Assembly (NCBI GenBank): GCA_040753795.1
Contig: JBFMDX010000002.1
Coordinates: forward strand, 248,001 to 312,000
Direction of reading: 5' to 3'
Source of the DNA: Thermodesulfobacteriota bacterium
Lineage (GTDB): Bacteria > Desulfobacterota > Desulfobacteria > Desulfobacterales > Desulfosudaceae
Length of the DNA: 64,000 nt
This document shows positions 1 to 8,331 of this stretch, one piece after another. Position 1 is the first letter of the stretch, and every line of letters starts with the position of its first letter. The translations under genes and the position numbers were made by a program. The notes under the pieces are model-generated. The model was not told the DNA's origin. It saw only the letters and a program-made list of their open reading frames with translations, and did not search any database.

Positions 1-2
1 TC

Positions 3-785
3 AAAATAGCGCCTGTTACAGATAACAGCCCGTTCTTTTTTAACTACGCAAAACTGTCCACCGTTTTCAAGCCGCCCGACCCTTCTTTCTTTCTATACTT
101 TGTCGGGCAGATGGTCCTTTACGGCGGATTTTTTGTTGTCCTGGCCTTCTCTTCCGTGTTCATCTTATGGCCGGCAGCGATTTACAGGAAACGAAAGGTG
201 CCCGTCAAAAACGCCCGCTTTATAATTTTATATTTTACAGGCATCGGCATCGCATTCATGCTGGTGGAAAACCTTTTTATCCAAAAATATTCGTTGTTTC
301 TGGGGCAACCGGTCTACTCACTTGCTCTTGTGTTGTTCTGCGCGCTGGTCTTCGCCGGCGCTGGAAGCTACTGGTCCGGGACGTTTCAAAAAACAAGACA
401 CTGGCGAGCGCTGGTATCATGGGGCCTGCCTGCCTTCCCGCTGGCAACCTTTTTCGGCTCAGACGCTGTTTTCCCGGCCCTGCTCCACACCGGGCTTTTT
501 ACACGTGTCATGGTTTCCGTAGCCATGCTGGCCCCATGCTGCTTCCTGATGGGCATGCTTTTTCCATGGGGCATCCGCAGAATGGAGAAACACGCGCCAC
601 AGGCTATCCCCTGGGCATGGGCGTTGAACAGTTATGCCTCGGTTTTAGGCGCCTTTCTTGCAGTGATAGGCGGCATCACGCTGGGGTTTGCCGCCACGTG
701 CCTGATCGCAGCGGTCCTTTACGCCTTCTGCGGCTTTATGGCGGATGAACAGAAACCGGGGCGGGATATACCTCCACCTCCATGA
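3..785 (+). CDS. Spermidine-synthase-like membrane protein, C-terminal part
   Basis: Open at the left edge; the reading frame runs from base 3 to the TGA at 783-785, so only about 260 C-terminal codons are visible. The first residues read PVTDNSPFFFNYA, which resembles the (A/V)TDDxPFFF motif that closes the spermine/spermidine synthase fold in large membrane-anchored family members. It is followed by several hydrophobic segments, roughly six to seven membrane helices, and a short Pro-rich tail. The enzyme domain itself lies outside the window, so the substrate cannot be judged; many such membrane proteins are not proven polyamine synthases. The last 50 bases overlap the 3' end of the convergent gene on the minus strand. 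An internal ATG at 111 exists but has no clear ribosome binding site and would cut off the conserved motif. Confidence 0.6.
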   Translation, partial: KIAPVTDNSPFFFNYAKLSTVFKPPDPSFFLYFVGQMVLYGGFFVVLAFSSVFILWPAAIYRKRKVPVKNARFIILYFTGIGIAFMLVENLFIQKYSLFLGQPVYSLALVLFCALVFAGAGSYWSGTFQKTRHWRALVSWGLPAFPLATFFGSDAVFPALLHTGLFTRVMVSVAMLAPCCFLMGMLFPWGIRRMEKHAPQAIPWAWALNSYASVLGAFLAVIGGITLGFAATCLIAAVLYAFCGFMADEQKPGRDIPPPP

Positions 786-3432
786 GGCTTAGAACGCATC
801 TCCCGGCCGCCTGGATCTTTAAGTACCGCATTTTAACCGGCTCTTGAAAATCAATGCGAACCACCTGCCCATTTCCCCCGATAAGAGCGGATTGCCAACC
901 CTCCCCGTTTATTGAGAACGAAACGCTTAAGGGCCTCCCGTTAAACGGCAGAAAGTCGTAGGGAGGCGTCAGGTAAATAATAATGGATCCCACCTCGACC
1001 GGCGATTGCAGATCCACCTGCCACCAGGGATTTTCTTCCAGGTCGGTGTGTGAAGAAGACGTCAGCGCGCTAACGCTGTCTCCATCAACAGCGTGCCGGC
1101 TGTTGTAAAGATCAGGAAACCACAGATCTCCCTTTTTATAGCTGCTCATGGTCGTGTGTTTACCGTAGGCGATATTCGGAACAGTCCCCGGCGGCGGAGA
1201 TTCCCAGGTGTATTCTGTACCAAGGTTTTTGCCGGAGTAAAGACTGCCGCGCCAGAGGGCGAACACTCCTCCCGCCAGAACAATCGCGGCCGCGACGATC
1301 AGGTATCCATATGGTTTACGAATTCGAAAAAAAGCCAGCCAGCAACCGATCAGCGCCAGGGTGGCGCAGCTGACCCCCATGCCCAGAGCGGCGGCCCGGC
1401 TCCAGTACCTGAATTCAACCCGGCTGGTGCCAGCGGGAATGCGGACGGCATGTGAAACCCCATTGGCCCGGAAAGTCGGGCCTGGATGGCCATTGACCCA
1501 CGCCCGCCAGTGGCCGGTATGGGGATAGGCAAACACAAAAAACGCCGGCTGGCCGGTGGTGGCTGAAAAAACGAACCGGTTATATGAACTGTATTCTAAA
1601 ACTACCCGGTCGGGGATATCGGACAATGGCGCTCGCGCCTGTTCAGGCAGATCAAGACCGACTATGGTTTCGAGTACCACCTCGTCCGGCTGACGCCGTT
1701 GATTTAAAATCCGGTAAGCATCGGTTAAATTTCCGACGGTGATATGGTTCCTGTAAATTTTCCCGAGATGCGGTTCGACAAAATAGTTGCGGAGCTGCTC
1801 CGTGACAGCTTGATGGCCGCGGCCGGGATTGAGATAGTAATGATCCATGTGAATATTCATGGTGTTTCGTTTGTGGGCCATCATTTCGTCCAGGGTCTGC
1901 GATTGCTTCCTGGCGGCCAGGGGGGAATAATAAGGCGGTGCAAATTTGAAAATAAGGCCAAGATGCACGAGGGTAACCGCGCATAGAAATATCATACTGA
2001 CCTGTTTCCAGGGACAGGCCGCCATGCCGTATATAACCAGCGCGAGCAATGACAGGACACTCGTGACAAAGATCAAAGGTTCCGGCCAGGCCGGAAGTCG
2101 CGAAAGGTTCAAACGAGCATGCGGAGCAAGGTCTGTAGTGATCGATTCCGGAGCCGACAGCACGAACAGGGCGAGCAGGGCAAGGGCGGTTATGCCCAGG
2201 ACAGCCGGAGCGGTCGCCCCTTTTGTCACCCCGGCGATGCCGGCGGAAACGCGTCCGTCGGTTTGAAAAATCCAGGCCAGCACCAGCATGAACAGCAGCG
2301 GCAAGGTAAACGCCAGCCGCGCCGGTCCTCTTATCATATGATGCAGGGGAAGATATTCCCAGACAAGCCTGTGGACTGGCGTGGCGCTGCCCTGCATGTA
2401 AAGAAATACGAAAAGGATAATTCCCAGGATAGCCCATATGGTGCCGGGTGTTTTTGTTCGAAACAGCGCCATCATTGGAATCAGCAAAACAGCAAGAAAC
2501 AGGGGCGTGCCGGCAAACATGGCGTAGCCGGTTCGAAGCGGCAGGAAAAAATTGTTCAGGCATTCTCCGAACGGCTCCGGCTGAGAGGTGGCCCAGGCAT
2601 AGGGCTGATCCACAATGCCGGCGTTGGTTGAAACAAAATCGATATAATAGGGAATAATATAGCCGCCGGAGAGCAGCAGCGCCAGGGCGCAGAAAAGCGT
2701 TATTTTCCCCCAGAAACGCAAGCGGGTCTGAAAACTGGCGGCGCTGTTTTCAAAACGCATTGCCGGAGCATAAAAAGGCAGAAGAATCGTAAAGAGCGCG
2801 GCGGTTATCAGGCCGTAATAAGTCCAGACCGGGTGCCCGCAGGTAATCAGCCAGAAAGCGGCGCCGATGATCAGCAGCGGGCCTTTGACGGCGGTGGGCT
2901 TTAAATAATAGCAGCCGATGGCGCTGCAAAGCAGAATATGCCCGGACCAGGCCTCCATCGGGGAGCCGAACCAGGACAAAAAGACCATGCGCAAATTATA
3001 AACAGCGGTGGTAGATAGAAAAAAGGAAATCATGACGCTCATGTTCAGCCGCCGCAGAAAAGAAAACAGGGCCAGATGCGCCCCGGCCAGCCCCAGAAGA
3101 TGGAGCAGCATGGACCAGTCCGCGGCACGACCCTGCCAGTATCCGGGCAGATGGCGGATCACATGGAAAAACGGATGGAGCAACTGGCCTTCCGACAGGA
3201 CAAAGGCCGTCTGGCCGTGGAAATAGCCGGGTATAAACAGTGGGAAGGTCCCTGTTTTAAGGGCAAAAGCCAGTTCCATCTGATCCTGGATGTGATGGTG
3301 CCAGTAATCAAAGCCGTAATTTGTCCGGGACAAAAACGGATACGGCCATAGCAACAAAAGAAACGGCAACAGGATAATGATAGGACAAACTATCCATAAA
3401 GCCCGGGATCGATTTGTTTCTTGATTATTCAT
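736..3432 (-). CDS. YfhO-like multi-pass membrane protein with C-terminal discoidin (F5/8 type C) domain
   Basis: About 898 residues. The N-terminal ~400 residues and a block near residues 670-720 are strongly hydrophobic, giving about a dozen or more membrane helices in the style of YfhO/GT-C polytopic proteins thought to act in lipid-linked glycosyl transfer. After the last helix the C-terminal ~150 residues form a discoidin-like sugar-binding fold: NIAYGK, a VDGD segment, NPWWQVDLQ and a closing LKIQAAG...LMEVEVY strand. The start could be ATG at 3432 or GTG at 3438; neither has a good ribosome binding site. It sits beside a DegT aminotransferase and glycosyltransferases, which supports a role in surface glycan assembly. 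The substrate is unknown. Its 3' end overlaps the convergent gene by 50 bases. Confidence 0.65.
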   Translation of the reverse strand: MNNQETNRSRALWIVCPIIILLPFLLLLWPYPFLSRTNYGFDYWHHHIQDQMELAFALKTGTFPLFIPGYFHGQTAFVLSEGQLLHPFFHVIRHLPGYWQGRAADWSMLLHLLGLAGAHLALFSFLRRLNMSVMISFFLSTTAVYNLRMVFLSWFGSPMEAWSGHILLCSAIGCYYLKPTAVKGPLLIIGAAFWLITCGHPVWTYYGLITAALFTILLPFYAPAMRFENSAASFQTRLRFWGKITLFCALALLLSGGYIIPYYIDFVSTNAGIVDQPYAWATSQPEPFGECLNNFFLPLRTGYAMFAGTPLFLAVLLIPMMALFRTKTPGTIWAILGIILFVFLYMQGSATPVHRLVWEYLPLHHMIRGPARLAFTLPLLFMLVLAWIFQTDGRVSAGIAGVTKGATAPAVLGITALALLALFVLSAPESITTDLAPHARLNLSRLPAWPEPLIFVTSVLSLLALVIYGMAACPWKQVSMIFLCAVTLVHLGLIFKFAPPYYSPLAARKQSQTLDEMMAHKRNTMNIHMDHYYLNPGRGHQAVTEQLRNYFVEPHLGKIYRNHITVGNLTDAYRILNQRRQPDEVVLETIVGLDLPEQARAPLSDIPDRVVLEYSSYNRFVFSATTGQPAFFVFAYPHTGHWRAWVNGHPGPTFRANGVSHAVRIPAGTSRVEFRYWSRAAALGMGVSCATLALIGCWLAFFRIRKPYGYLIVAAAIVLAGGVFALWRGSLYSGKNLGTEYTWESPPPGTVPNIAYGKHTTMSSYKKGDLWFPDLYNSRHAVDGDSVSALTSSSHTDLEENPWWQVDLQSPVEVGSIIIYLTPPYDFLPFNGRPLSVSFSINGEGWQSALIGGNGQVVRIDFQEPVKMRYLKIQAAGRCVLSLMEVEVYPAPVSVHPP

Positions 3433-3620
3433 CGCCACGGTCGGTGAAAAGTGACGGAAGACATTGATTGGTTTTTGTGCCCATATGTTTGCTTTATTAA
3501 GCCAGGGGCTTTACATACCATATATAATTAGCGATAATTTTGATTGTTTACAAACGATTTCTTGCAAAGCGCTTTTTTAAACCCATTAAAATATAAACCG
3601 AAAAGCCACTAAGGATAACC

Positions 3621-4739
3621 GTGAAAAAAATTATACCTCAAATAGAGCCCTGGATAGACGAACAAGAGACAAAAGCGGTCATGGAGGCGGTCCGATCCAC
3701 GTGGCTGACCGAGGCAAAAAGGACCGAATCGTTTGAAGCCCTGTTCCGGAAAAAAACCGGGGCAAAATACGCCCGCGCCTTCTGTAATGGAACGATGGCC
3801 CTTTTTGCCGCCTTGAAAGTCGCGGGCATAGGGAAAGGGGATGAAGTCATTCTGCCTGACCTGACCTTTATCGCTTCCAGCAACGCCGTTGTTCTCTCCG
3901 GAGCCAGACCGGTTCTGGCGGATGTCGATCAGACCTCTTTTACGCTTTCCCCGGACGGAATCCGGCAAAAGATAACCCGGCGGACCCGGGCCATCATGCC
4001 GGTTCATCTGTATGGGCAGGCGGCTGATATGGACGCGATCATGGAGATCGCGGGCGCACACCGGCTGGTTGTCATAGAGGATGCCGCGCAGGGCGTGGGC
4101 GTGAAATTCAACGGCCGGCATGTCGGCACCTTCGGGGATTTCGGCTGTTTCTCTTTTTACGGCAATAAAACGATAACGACCGGAGAAGGAGGGATGGTCA
4201 TAACCCAATCCTCCACGCTTGATGCCAGAATTTACGCCCTTAAGAATCACGGCCGCGGCCGAAGAGGAACGTTCATCCATGATGAGATCGGTTATAATTT
4301 CAGTTTTAACGAAATGGCCGCCGCCGTCGGCATCACGCAGTTGAAAAAATTGAATCTAATCATAAAAAAGAAGGCTGCCCTGCGGCGGGAATATATGAAA
4401 CAGTTATCAGACCTGAGTGAAATTGAGTTCACCCGGGCAGACGAGCGGTGCGCGCCCGTGCACTGGTTTATCAATATTCTCGTCGAAGACCCGGAATCAC
4501 TCCAGGCTTATCTCGGCCGGAAAGGCATCGGCACCCGGCGGTTCTTCTACCCCCTGCACCAACAGCCCTGTTATCGATTAAAAGGACGGTTCCCATGCAG
4601 TGAGTACGCCTATGCCCACGGCCTGTCCCTTCCTTCTTCAGCCAGGCTTGAACCCGAATCGGTACATCGGATTTGCAGCGAGATTCACCATTATTACCGG
4701 CACCATCCGGCACGGCGTAACCGCCCGAGGCGTTGCTGA
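3621..4739 (+). CDS. DegT/DnrJ/EryC1/StrS family PLP aminotransferase
   Basis: 372 residues, the normal length for the family. These enzymes usually transaminate a keto-sugar nucleotide to an amino-sugar, here probably for a surface polysaccharide. The PLP lysine is in YGNKTITTGEGGM (Lys about 183), with the upstream LPDLTFIASSNAV and VIEDAAQGVG segments typical of the fold; the Asp of EDAAQ would contact the PLP ring nitrogen. The start is GTG at 3621, preceded by AAGGA about 6 bases upstream. The stop abuts the stop of the convergent glycosyltransferase at 4740. Family assignment is secure; the exact sugar is not visible. Confidence 0.85.
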   Translation: MKKIIPQIEPWIDEQETKAVMEAVRSTWLTEAKRTESFEALFRKKTGAKYARAFCNGTMALFAALKVAGIGKGDEVILPDLTFIASSNAVVLSGARPVLADVDQTSFTLSPDGIRQKITRRTRAIMPVHLYGQAADMDAIMEIAGAHRLVVIEDAAQGVGVKFNGRHVGTFGDFGCFSFYGNKTITTGEGGMVITQSSTLDARIYALKNHGRGRRGTFIHDEIGYNFSFNEMAAAVGITQLKKLNLIIKKKAALRREYMKQLSDLSEIEFTRADERCAPVHWFINILVEDPESLQAYLGRKGIGTRRFFYPLHQQPCYRLKGRFPCSEYAYAHGLSLPSSARLEPESVHRICSEIHHYYRHHPARRNRPRRC

Positions 4740-5633
4740 TTATTCGTTTCCGGGCTTAAGGGAGTTTTTGATTTCCCAGGTGTGAACAATTTTACCGGCC
4801 AGGATCAGCGGGGTATAGAAGATAATGCCGGGCCTGAACCGCAACCACTGCTTCAGGATAAAGAGCGTCAGCAGGCAGGCCAGGGGAAGGATATAAAGAA
4901 AGGCCGGATAGTACGCCGTCGGGATCAGAAAAGAATAGTCCATCTTTAACCGTGAGCGGATTTGAACCATATATGTCCCCATGCTTTTCTGATGCCGGAA
5001 ATAGTCCCGGCAATTATCCCGGTCGAAATGATAAACCACGATATCGGATTGAAAATAAATTTTCTCCCCCAGCCGTCTGGCCCGGAAGCAGAACTCCGTG
5101 TCTTCGCCGCCGTTTGTCAGGGTTTCATCAAACAGGCCGATGCGGTCAAGCGCTGTCTTTTTGACGGACATGTTGTTCGAGGCGACATGAAGTTTTCTGA
5201 TGTAATAACTGCCGCTGAAGGGAACGGAGGCATACCAGGTGCAGAAGGCGTCGGCTTTGCCGAAAACGGTCCGGGATACGCCCTGGATACCGCCGCCGAT
5301 GATGGCCGCGCCCGTTTTTTCGTGCGCTTCAACATGCCGGGCGATCCAGTCTTTCTCGACATAGGCATCCGAATCGAGAAAGAGGATAATCTCTCCGCCG
5401 GCTTTCTTTGTCCCGGCATTTCGGCTGTACGATACCTTTCGGTTGGTTGAATTCCGGAAATAATGCAAACGCTGGTCGCCTATCTTCTTGATGATATCGG
5501 GCGTACCGTCACGGGAACAATCATCCACGACAATCAGTTCATAATCATCGTATTCGTTGGCCAGTATTGACGCCAGGCACTTTGCGATGGTCTGTTCGGC
5601 ATTATAAGCGGTAACGACGACGCTGACTTTCAT
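4740..5633 (-). CDS. Family 2 glycosyltransferase
   Basis: 297 residues. The N-terminus has the GT-A nucleotide-sugar binding pattern VSVVVTAYNAEQTI, then VDDCSRDGT and FLDSDAYVEKDW, whose DSD is the metal-binding DxD. GGEDTEFCFRARRLG is the usual ED...R acceptor-side motif of inverting GT2 enzymes. Residues ~235-290 hold one or two hydrophobic helices that probably tether it to the inner membrane. Its ATG lies one base after the stop of the upstream radical SAM gene (TGAAATG), so the two are probably translationally coupled. The sugar and acceptor cannot be told from the sequence. Confidence 0.85.
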   Translation of the reverse strand: MKVSVVVTAYNAEQTIAKCLASILANEYDDYELIVVDDCSRDGTPDIIKKIGDQRLHYFRNSTNRKVSYSRNAGTKKAGGEIILFLDSDAYVEKDWIARHVEAHEKTGAAIIGGGIQGVSRTVFGKADAFCTWYASVPFSGSYYIRKLHVASNNMSVKKTALDRIGLFDETLTNGGEDTEFCFRARRLGEKIYFQSDIVVYHFDRDNCRDYFRHQKSMGTYMVQIRSRLKMDYSFLIPTAYYPAFLYILPLACLLTLFILKQWLRFRPGIIFYTPLILAGKIVHTWEIKNSLKPGNE

Positions 5634-5634
5634 T

Positions 5635-6645
5635 TCAAAGGCCCAGGAGAAGTTTGGGATACTGCCAAAGATTGAGGAAATAATTGTCCATCAGGTTGCA
5701 ATTGTGATAGCAGAAGCATCCCCCGATTTTTATCCGCCGGACTTGTTCGATGGCCTTTTCTTGCCGTAAAAGCCGCGGCAAGGCGGTCCGCAGGATATTG
5801 CCGAAGGGCTCCAGCATTTCACAGAAGGCGGCATCGCCGTTGGGGTAGACGACCAGATGGTGCTTGTGGGCCAGGCACGGCGGGGTTTGCCTGCTTTCCC
5901 GCATTACCCGGAGCGATGACGCGTACATATTCCGGTGGTAGTTGCGCAGGAAAAACTGATCCAGCCCTCGCTGACCATAGCCATAGGTTTTCCAGATGGC
6001 CAGCACCTTTTCCTTGATATCGGCCAGTTCTTTGACCGAGGGGCATTTTACGGATTCGTTCCGCGGCTTTCCCCTGAGAAAGATGATGGAGTGAAAATCG
6101 GGGGCCAGGGTCCGGGTGTATTCCATGAAGGCAATAATTTCAGGGTAGTTCCGGTCACTTAAGACCGTATTTATTTTCAGGTAAATGCCGGGAATTTTTT
6201 TCAAGGACAGAATGGTCTGGAGCGCGTTTTGAAAACTGCCGGCGCCCCTTATGGCATCATTGGTTTTTTCAAAACCATCGAGGGATACCGAAATACTCAG
6301 GATGGCGGCCGCCTTTTTCTGAATTTCGGTTATGGTATGATGAATCCTTTCCGGATCAAAACCGTTGGTCGGGATGGAAAGATACCGGGTTTTGAAAGCC
6401 GCGCAGATTTCGGGCAAATCGCTCCGCAGAAACGGTTCGCCGCCGCCGATGTCGACAAAAATAAGATTGTTTAAGCCCTCTGCCAAAGTTTTTATCTCCG
6501 ACAGGGAAATTTCTCCGGTTGGCGCCGCGTCGCGGGTACGAACAAAACAGGTCTGACAGCTGCGATTGCACCGGCTGGTGACATGCAAAACCAGATGAGA
6601 CGGGCCTTTATGGAACAATTGATTTTTTAATAACTGAAGCTTCAT
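5635..6645 (-). CDS. Radical SAM protein
   Basis: 336 residues. The canonical CxxxCxxC iron-sulfur motif is at Cys26, Cys30 and Cys33 (SRCNRSCQTC), followed by VDIGGGEPFLR, the GGEP strand that holds S-adenosylmethionine. The C-terminal part keeps extra cysteines (PPCLAHKHH, FCEML and GGCFCYHNCN), suggesting a SPASM/twitch-like auxiliary cluster. The last 15 residues are hydrophobic/aromatic. It lies between two glycosyltransferases on the same strand and is coupled to the downstream one, so it may modify a glycan or lipid carrier, but this is inference. No precursor peptide was seen next to it. Confidence 0.8.
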   Translation of the reverse strand: MKLQLLKNQLFHKGPSHLVLHVTSRCNRSCQTCFVRTRDAAPTGEISLSEIKTLAEGLNNLIFVDIGGGEPFLRSDLPEICAAFKTRYLSIPTNGFDPERIHHTITEIQKKAAAILSISVSLDGFEKTNDAIRGAGSFQNALQTILSLKKIPGIYLKINTVLSDRNYPEIIAFMEYTRTLAPDFHSIIFLRGKPRNESVKCPSVKELADIKEKVLAIWKTYGYGQRGLDQFFLRNYHRNMYASSLRVMRESRQTPPCLAHKHHLVVYPNGDAAFCEMLEPFGNILRTALPRLLRQEKAIEQVRRIKIGGCFCYHNCNLMDNYFLNLWQYPKLLLGL

Positions 6646-6709
6646 CTTATTTGTTCATCAGAAAATTAATCGGCAGGGCCATCCACGCCTTATTCAACAG
6701 GCGGGCCCA

Positions 6710-8155
6710 TCAGCGCAATCGGAAATCAATAAACGCCAGCCGGCATATCTTTAATAAAATTCGGGCATGGCGCAACAATCCCCACCGCGAACGGCCATAG
6801 GACTTGGGTTCCCCATATGTTCTGGGATGGTAATGGACGGGGACCTCCGCTATGGCCAGGTTGAATTTCACGGCGCCGAGGATGAGTTGAAAATCACCGA
6901 AGGGATCCAGTGCGTCGAAACGACTGGGGTTGCGGACGATATTCAGGTAGTGGGCCCGGGTGATCCCCTTGAAGCCGCACAGGGTGTCCGTCAATCGCCG
7001 GCCGGTGATCAGCGACAGGAGCAGGCTGAAAAAGCGGTTGCCCAGATTGTTTAAAAGGGGCATGGCCTTCGGCGCCATGGGGTAGATAAAACGGGTCCCA
7101 TTGATGTATTCACCATGCCCGTTGATATAAGCTTCCCAGATCAGCCGGGCCTCCTCCGGAGGAGTCGTCAAGTCGGCTTCGAGCCAAATCAGGAAATCAC
7201 CTCTGGCCCTGTCGCACCCAAGCCGGAACGCATCCCCCTGCCCTTTGCCGGTCTGGTGGAAGATCTTGATATCTTTTTCCGGATATTTTCTCATCATCTC
7301 CACGATTTTATCGGTCGTTTTATCAACCGAATGGCCTTCCACGAAAATAATTTCGGTTTTTTCCCCCAGGGATGGAATCCTTTCAACCAGGGCTTCGATA
7401 TTGCCTTCTTCGTCCCGGCAGGTAATCACCACCGAGGTGGATATCTCCTGGCGGTTCTCAGGAGGCCGGTGAGGCCGGGCTACCGTAAGACAGCCCCGAC
7501 GGGACCGGCTGGCCACCGGCAGCCTGGCGACGAGCCACCTGATTATGGAAGGCCTGGAATACACAGGCCCGGGAGATAATAGATAATTTCTCCGGGCAAT
7601 TACTTCATAGCCGGAAGCGGCGAGAAAAATTTCCAGGTCCCGGCGGGAAAACCGGTTCGGACAAGTTTCGCTGCCGGTGCCGGCATTTGTCCGGGGTTGT
7701 GGCTTTTTAACCAGGAAGCCCCGGCCGGAGTCGTCGCTGTTTATAATCAGCCTTGTCCCGGGCGTACTCATTTCCAGCAGGCGGCCGAGAAATCGCTGGA
7801 CATCGGAAATGTCGGGAAGTATCGAGTTTATAATAATATAGTCAAAAGACTGGGCTATAAAAAAGGTTTCGATATCCTCGACGTGATATGTAACGACGGG
7901 CGCGCTTTCATCGTCGATACCGCATTTGCCGGCAGAAGCAGATGCAACGCCGACGCCGACGGAAGGGCTCAGCCTTTTCAGAGAATCAGGATGCGGGCAG
8001 CCGAGCATGAGAATGCGGCTTTGCTGCGGGATAACAAAACGGCAGTATTCCCCAAATCCCTTCTCCGGAAAGTCGTTTCCGGCGGTTTTATCATGCATAA
8101 CGGCAGCCATAATGTTTAATTGAGAAAGGTAAGATCCAACCGATTTCCTGGCCAT
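6710..8155 (-). CDS. Fusion: degenerate methyltransferase-like domain plus family 2 glycosyltransferase
   Basis: 481 residues. Residues ~30-150 look like a class I methyltransferase fold: PQQSRILMLGCPHPD at motif I, an acidic HVEDIETFF, then SFDYIIINSILPDISD and LLEMSTPGTRLIIN. Motif I lacks the second and third glycines of GxGxG, so SAM binding is doubtful. Residues ~240-450 are a GT2 domain like dolichol-phosphate-mannose/ArnC-type enzymes: VVITCRDEEGNI, EGHSVDKT, GKGQGDAFRLG, WLEADLTTPPEE, and the basic C-terminal HYHPRTYGEPKSYGRSRWG. No membrane helices are obvious. It is 64 bases upstream of the radical SAM gene on the same strand. The start is uncertain because no strong ribosome binding site precedes 8155. 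Confidence 0.75.
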   Translation of the reverse strand: MARKSVGSYLSQLNIMAAVMHDKTAGNDFPEKGFGEYCRFVIPQQSRILMLGCPHPDSLKRLSPSVGVGVASASAGKCGIDDESAPVVTYHVEDIETFFIAQSFDYIIINSILPDISDVQRFLGRLLEMSTPGTRLIINSDDSGRGFLVKKPQPRTNAGTGSETCPNRFSRRDLEIFLAASGYEVIARRNYLLSPGPVYSRPSIIRWLVARLPVASRSRRGCLTVARPHRPPENRQEISTSVVITCRDEEGNIEALVERIPSLGEKTEIIFVEGHSVDKTTDKIVEMMRKYPEKDIKIFHQTGKGQGDAFRLGCDRARGDFLIWLEADLTTPPEEARLIWEAYINGHGEYINGTRFIYPMAPKAMPLLNNLGNRFFSLLLSLITGRRLTDTLCGFKGITRAHYLNIVRNPSRFDALDPFGDFQLILGAVKFNLAIAEVPVHYHPRTYGEPKSYGRSRWGLLRHARILLKICRLAFIDFRLR

Positions 8156-8186
8156 TATACTGCTTTTTCAAAAACAAAAAAGCCGT

Positions 8187-8215
8187 TTGATCTTTAAACA
8201 ATAGAATAGTATATC
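8187..8215 (+). promoter_or_regulatory. Probable sigma-70 promoter for the AICAR transformylase gene
   Basis: TTGATC at 8187-8192 and TATATC at 8210-8215 are separated by 17 bases. They lie about 115 bases upstream of the ATG in the divergent gap between the GT2 fusion and the purine gene. Confidence 0.4.
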
Positions 8216-8331
8216 AGCAGGCTATAGTGACGGCGGCCAGTATATCCCATTAATTTTGCGTAAGAACCTTGCGAAATCAATCAGTCCCGGTCATCCCGGG
8301 TCCCGGACCGGAATTGTAACAGGAGAAGACC

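Noticed and set aside
3439-3620. Possible promoter (TTGCAA near 3562, TTAAAA/TAAAAT near 3586) before the DegT gene
   Set aside because: Spacing is 18-19 bases and both boxes are weak; the AT-rich gap must hold promoters for both divergent genes, but I cannot place them.
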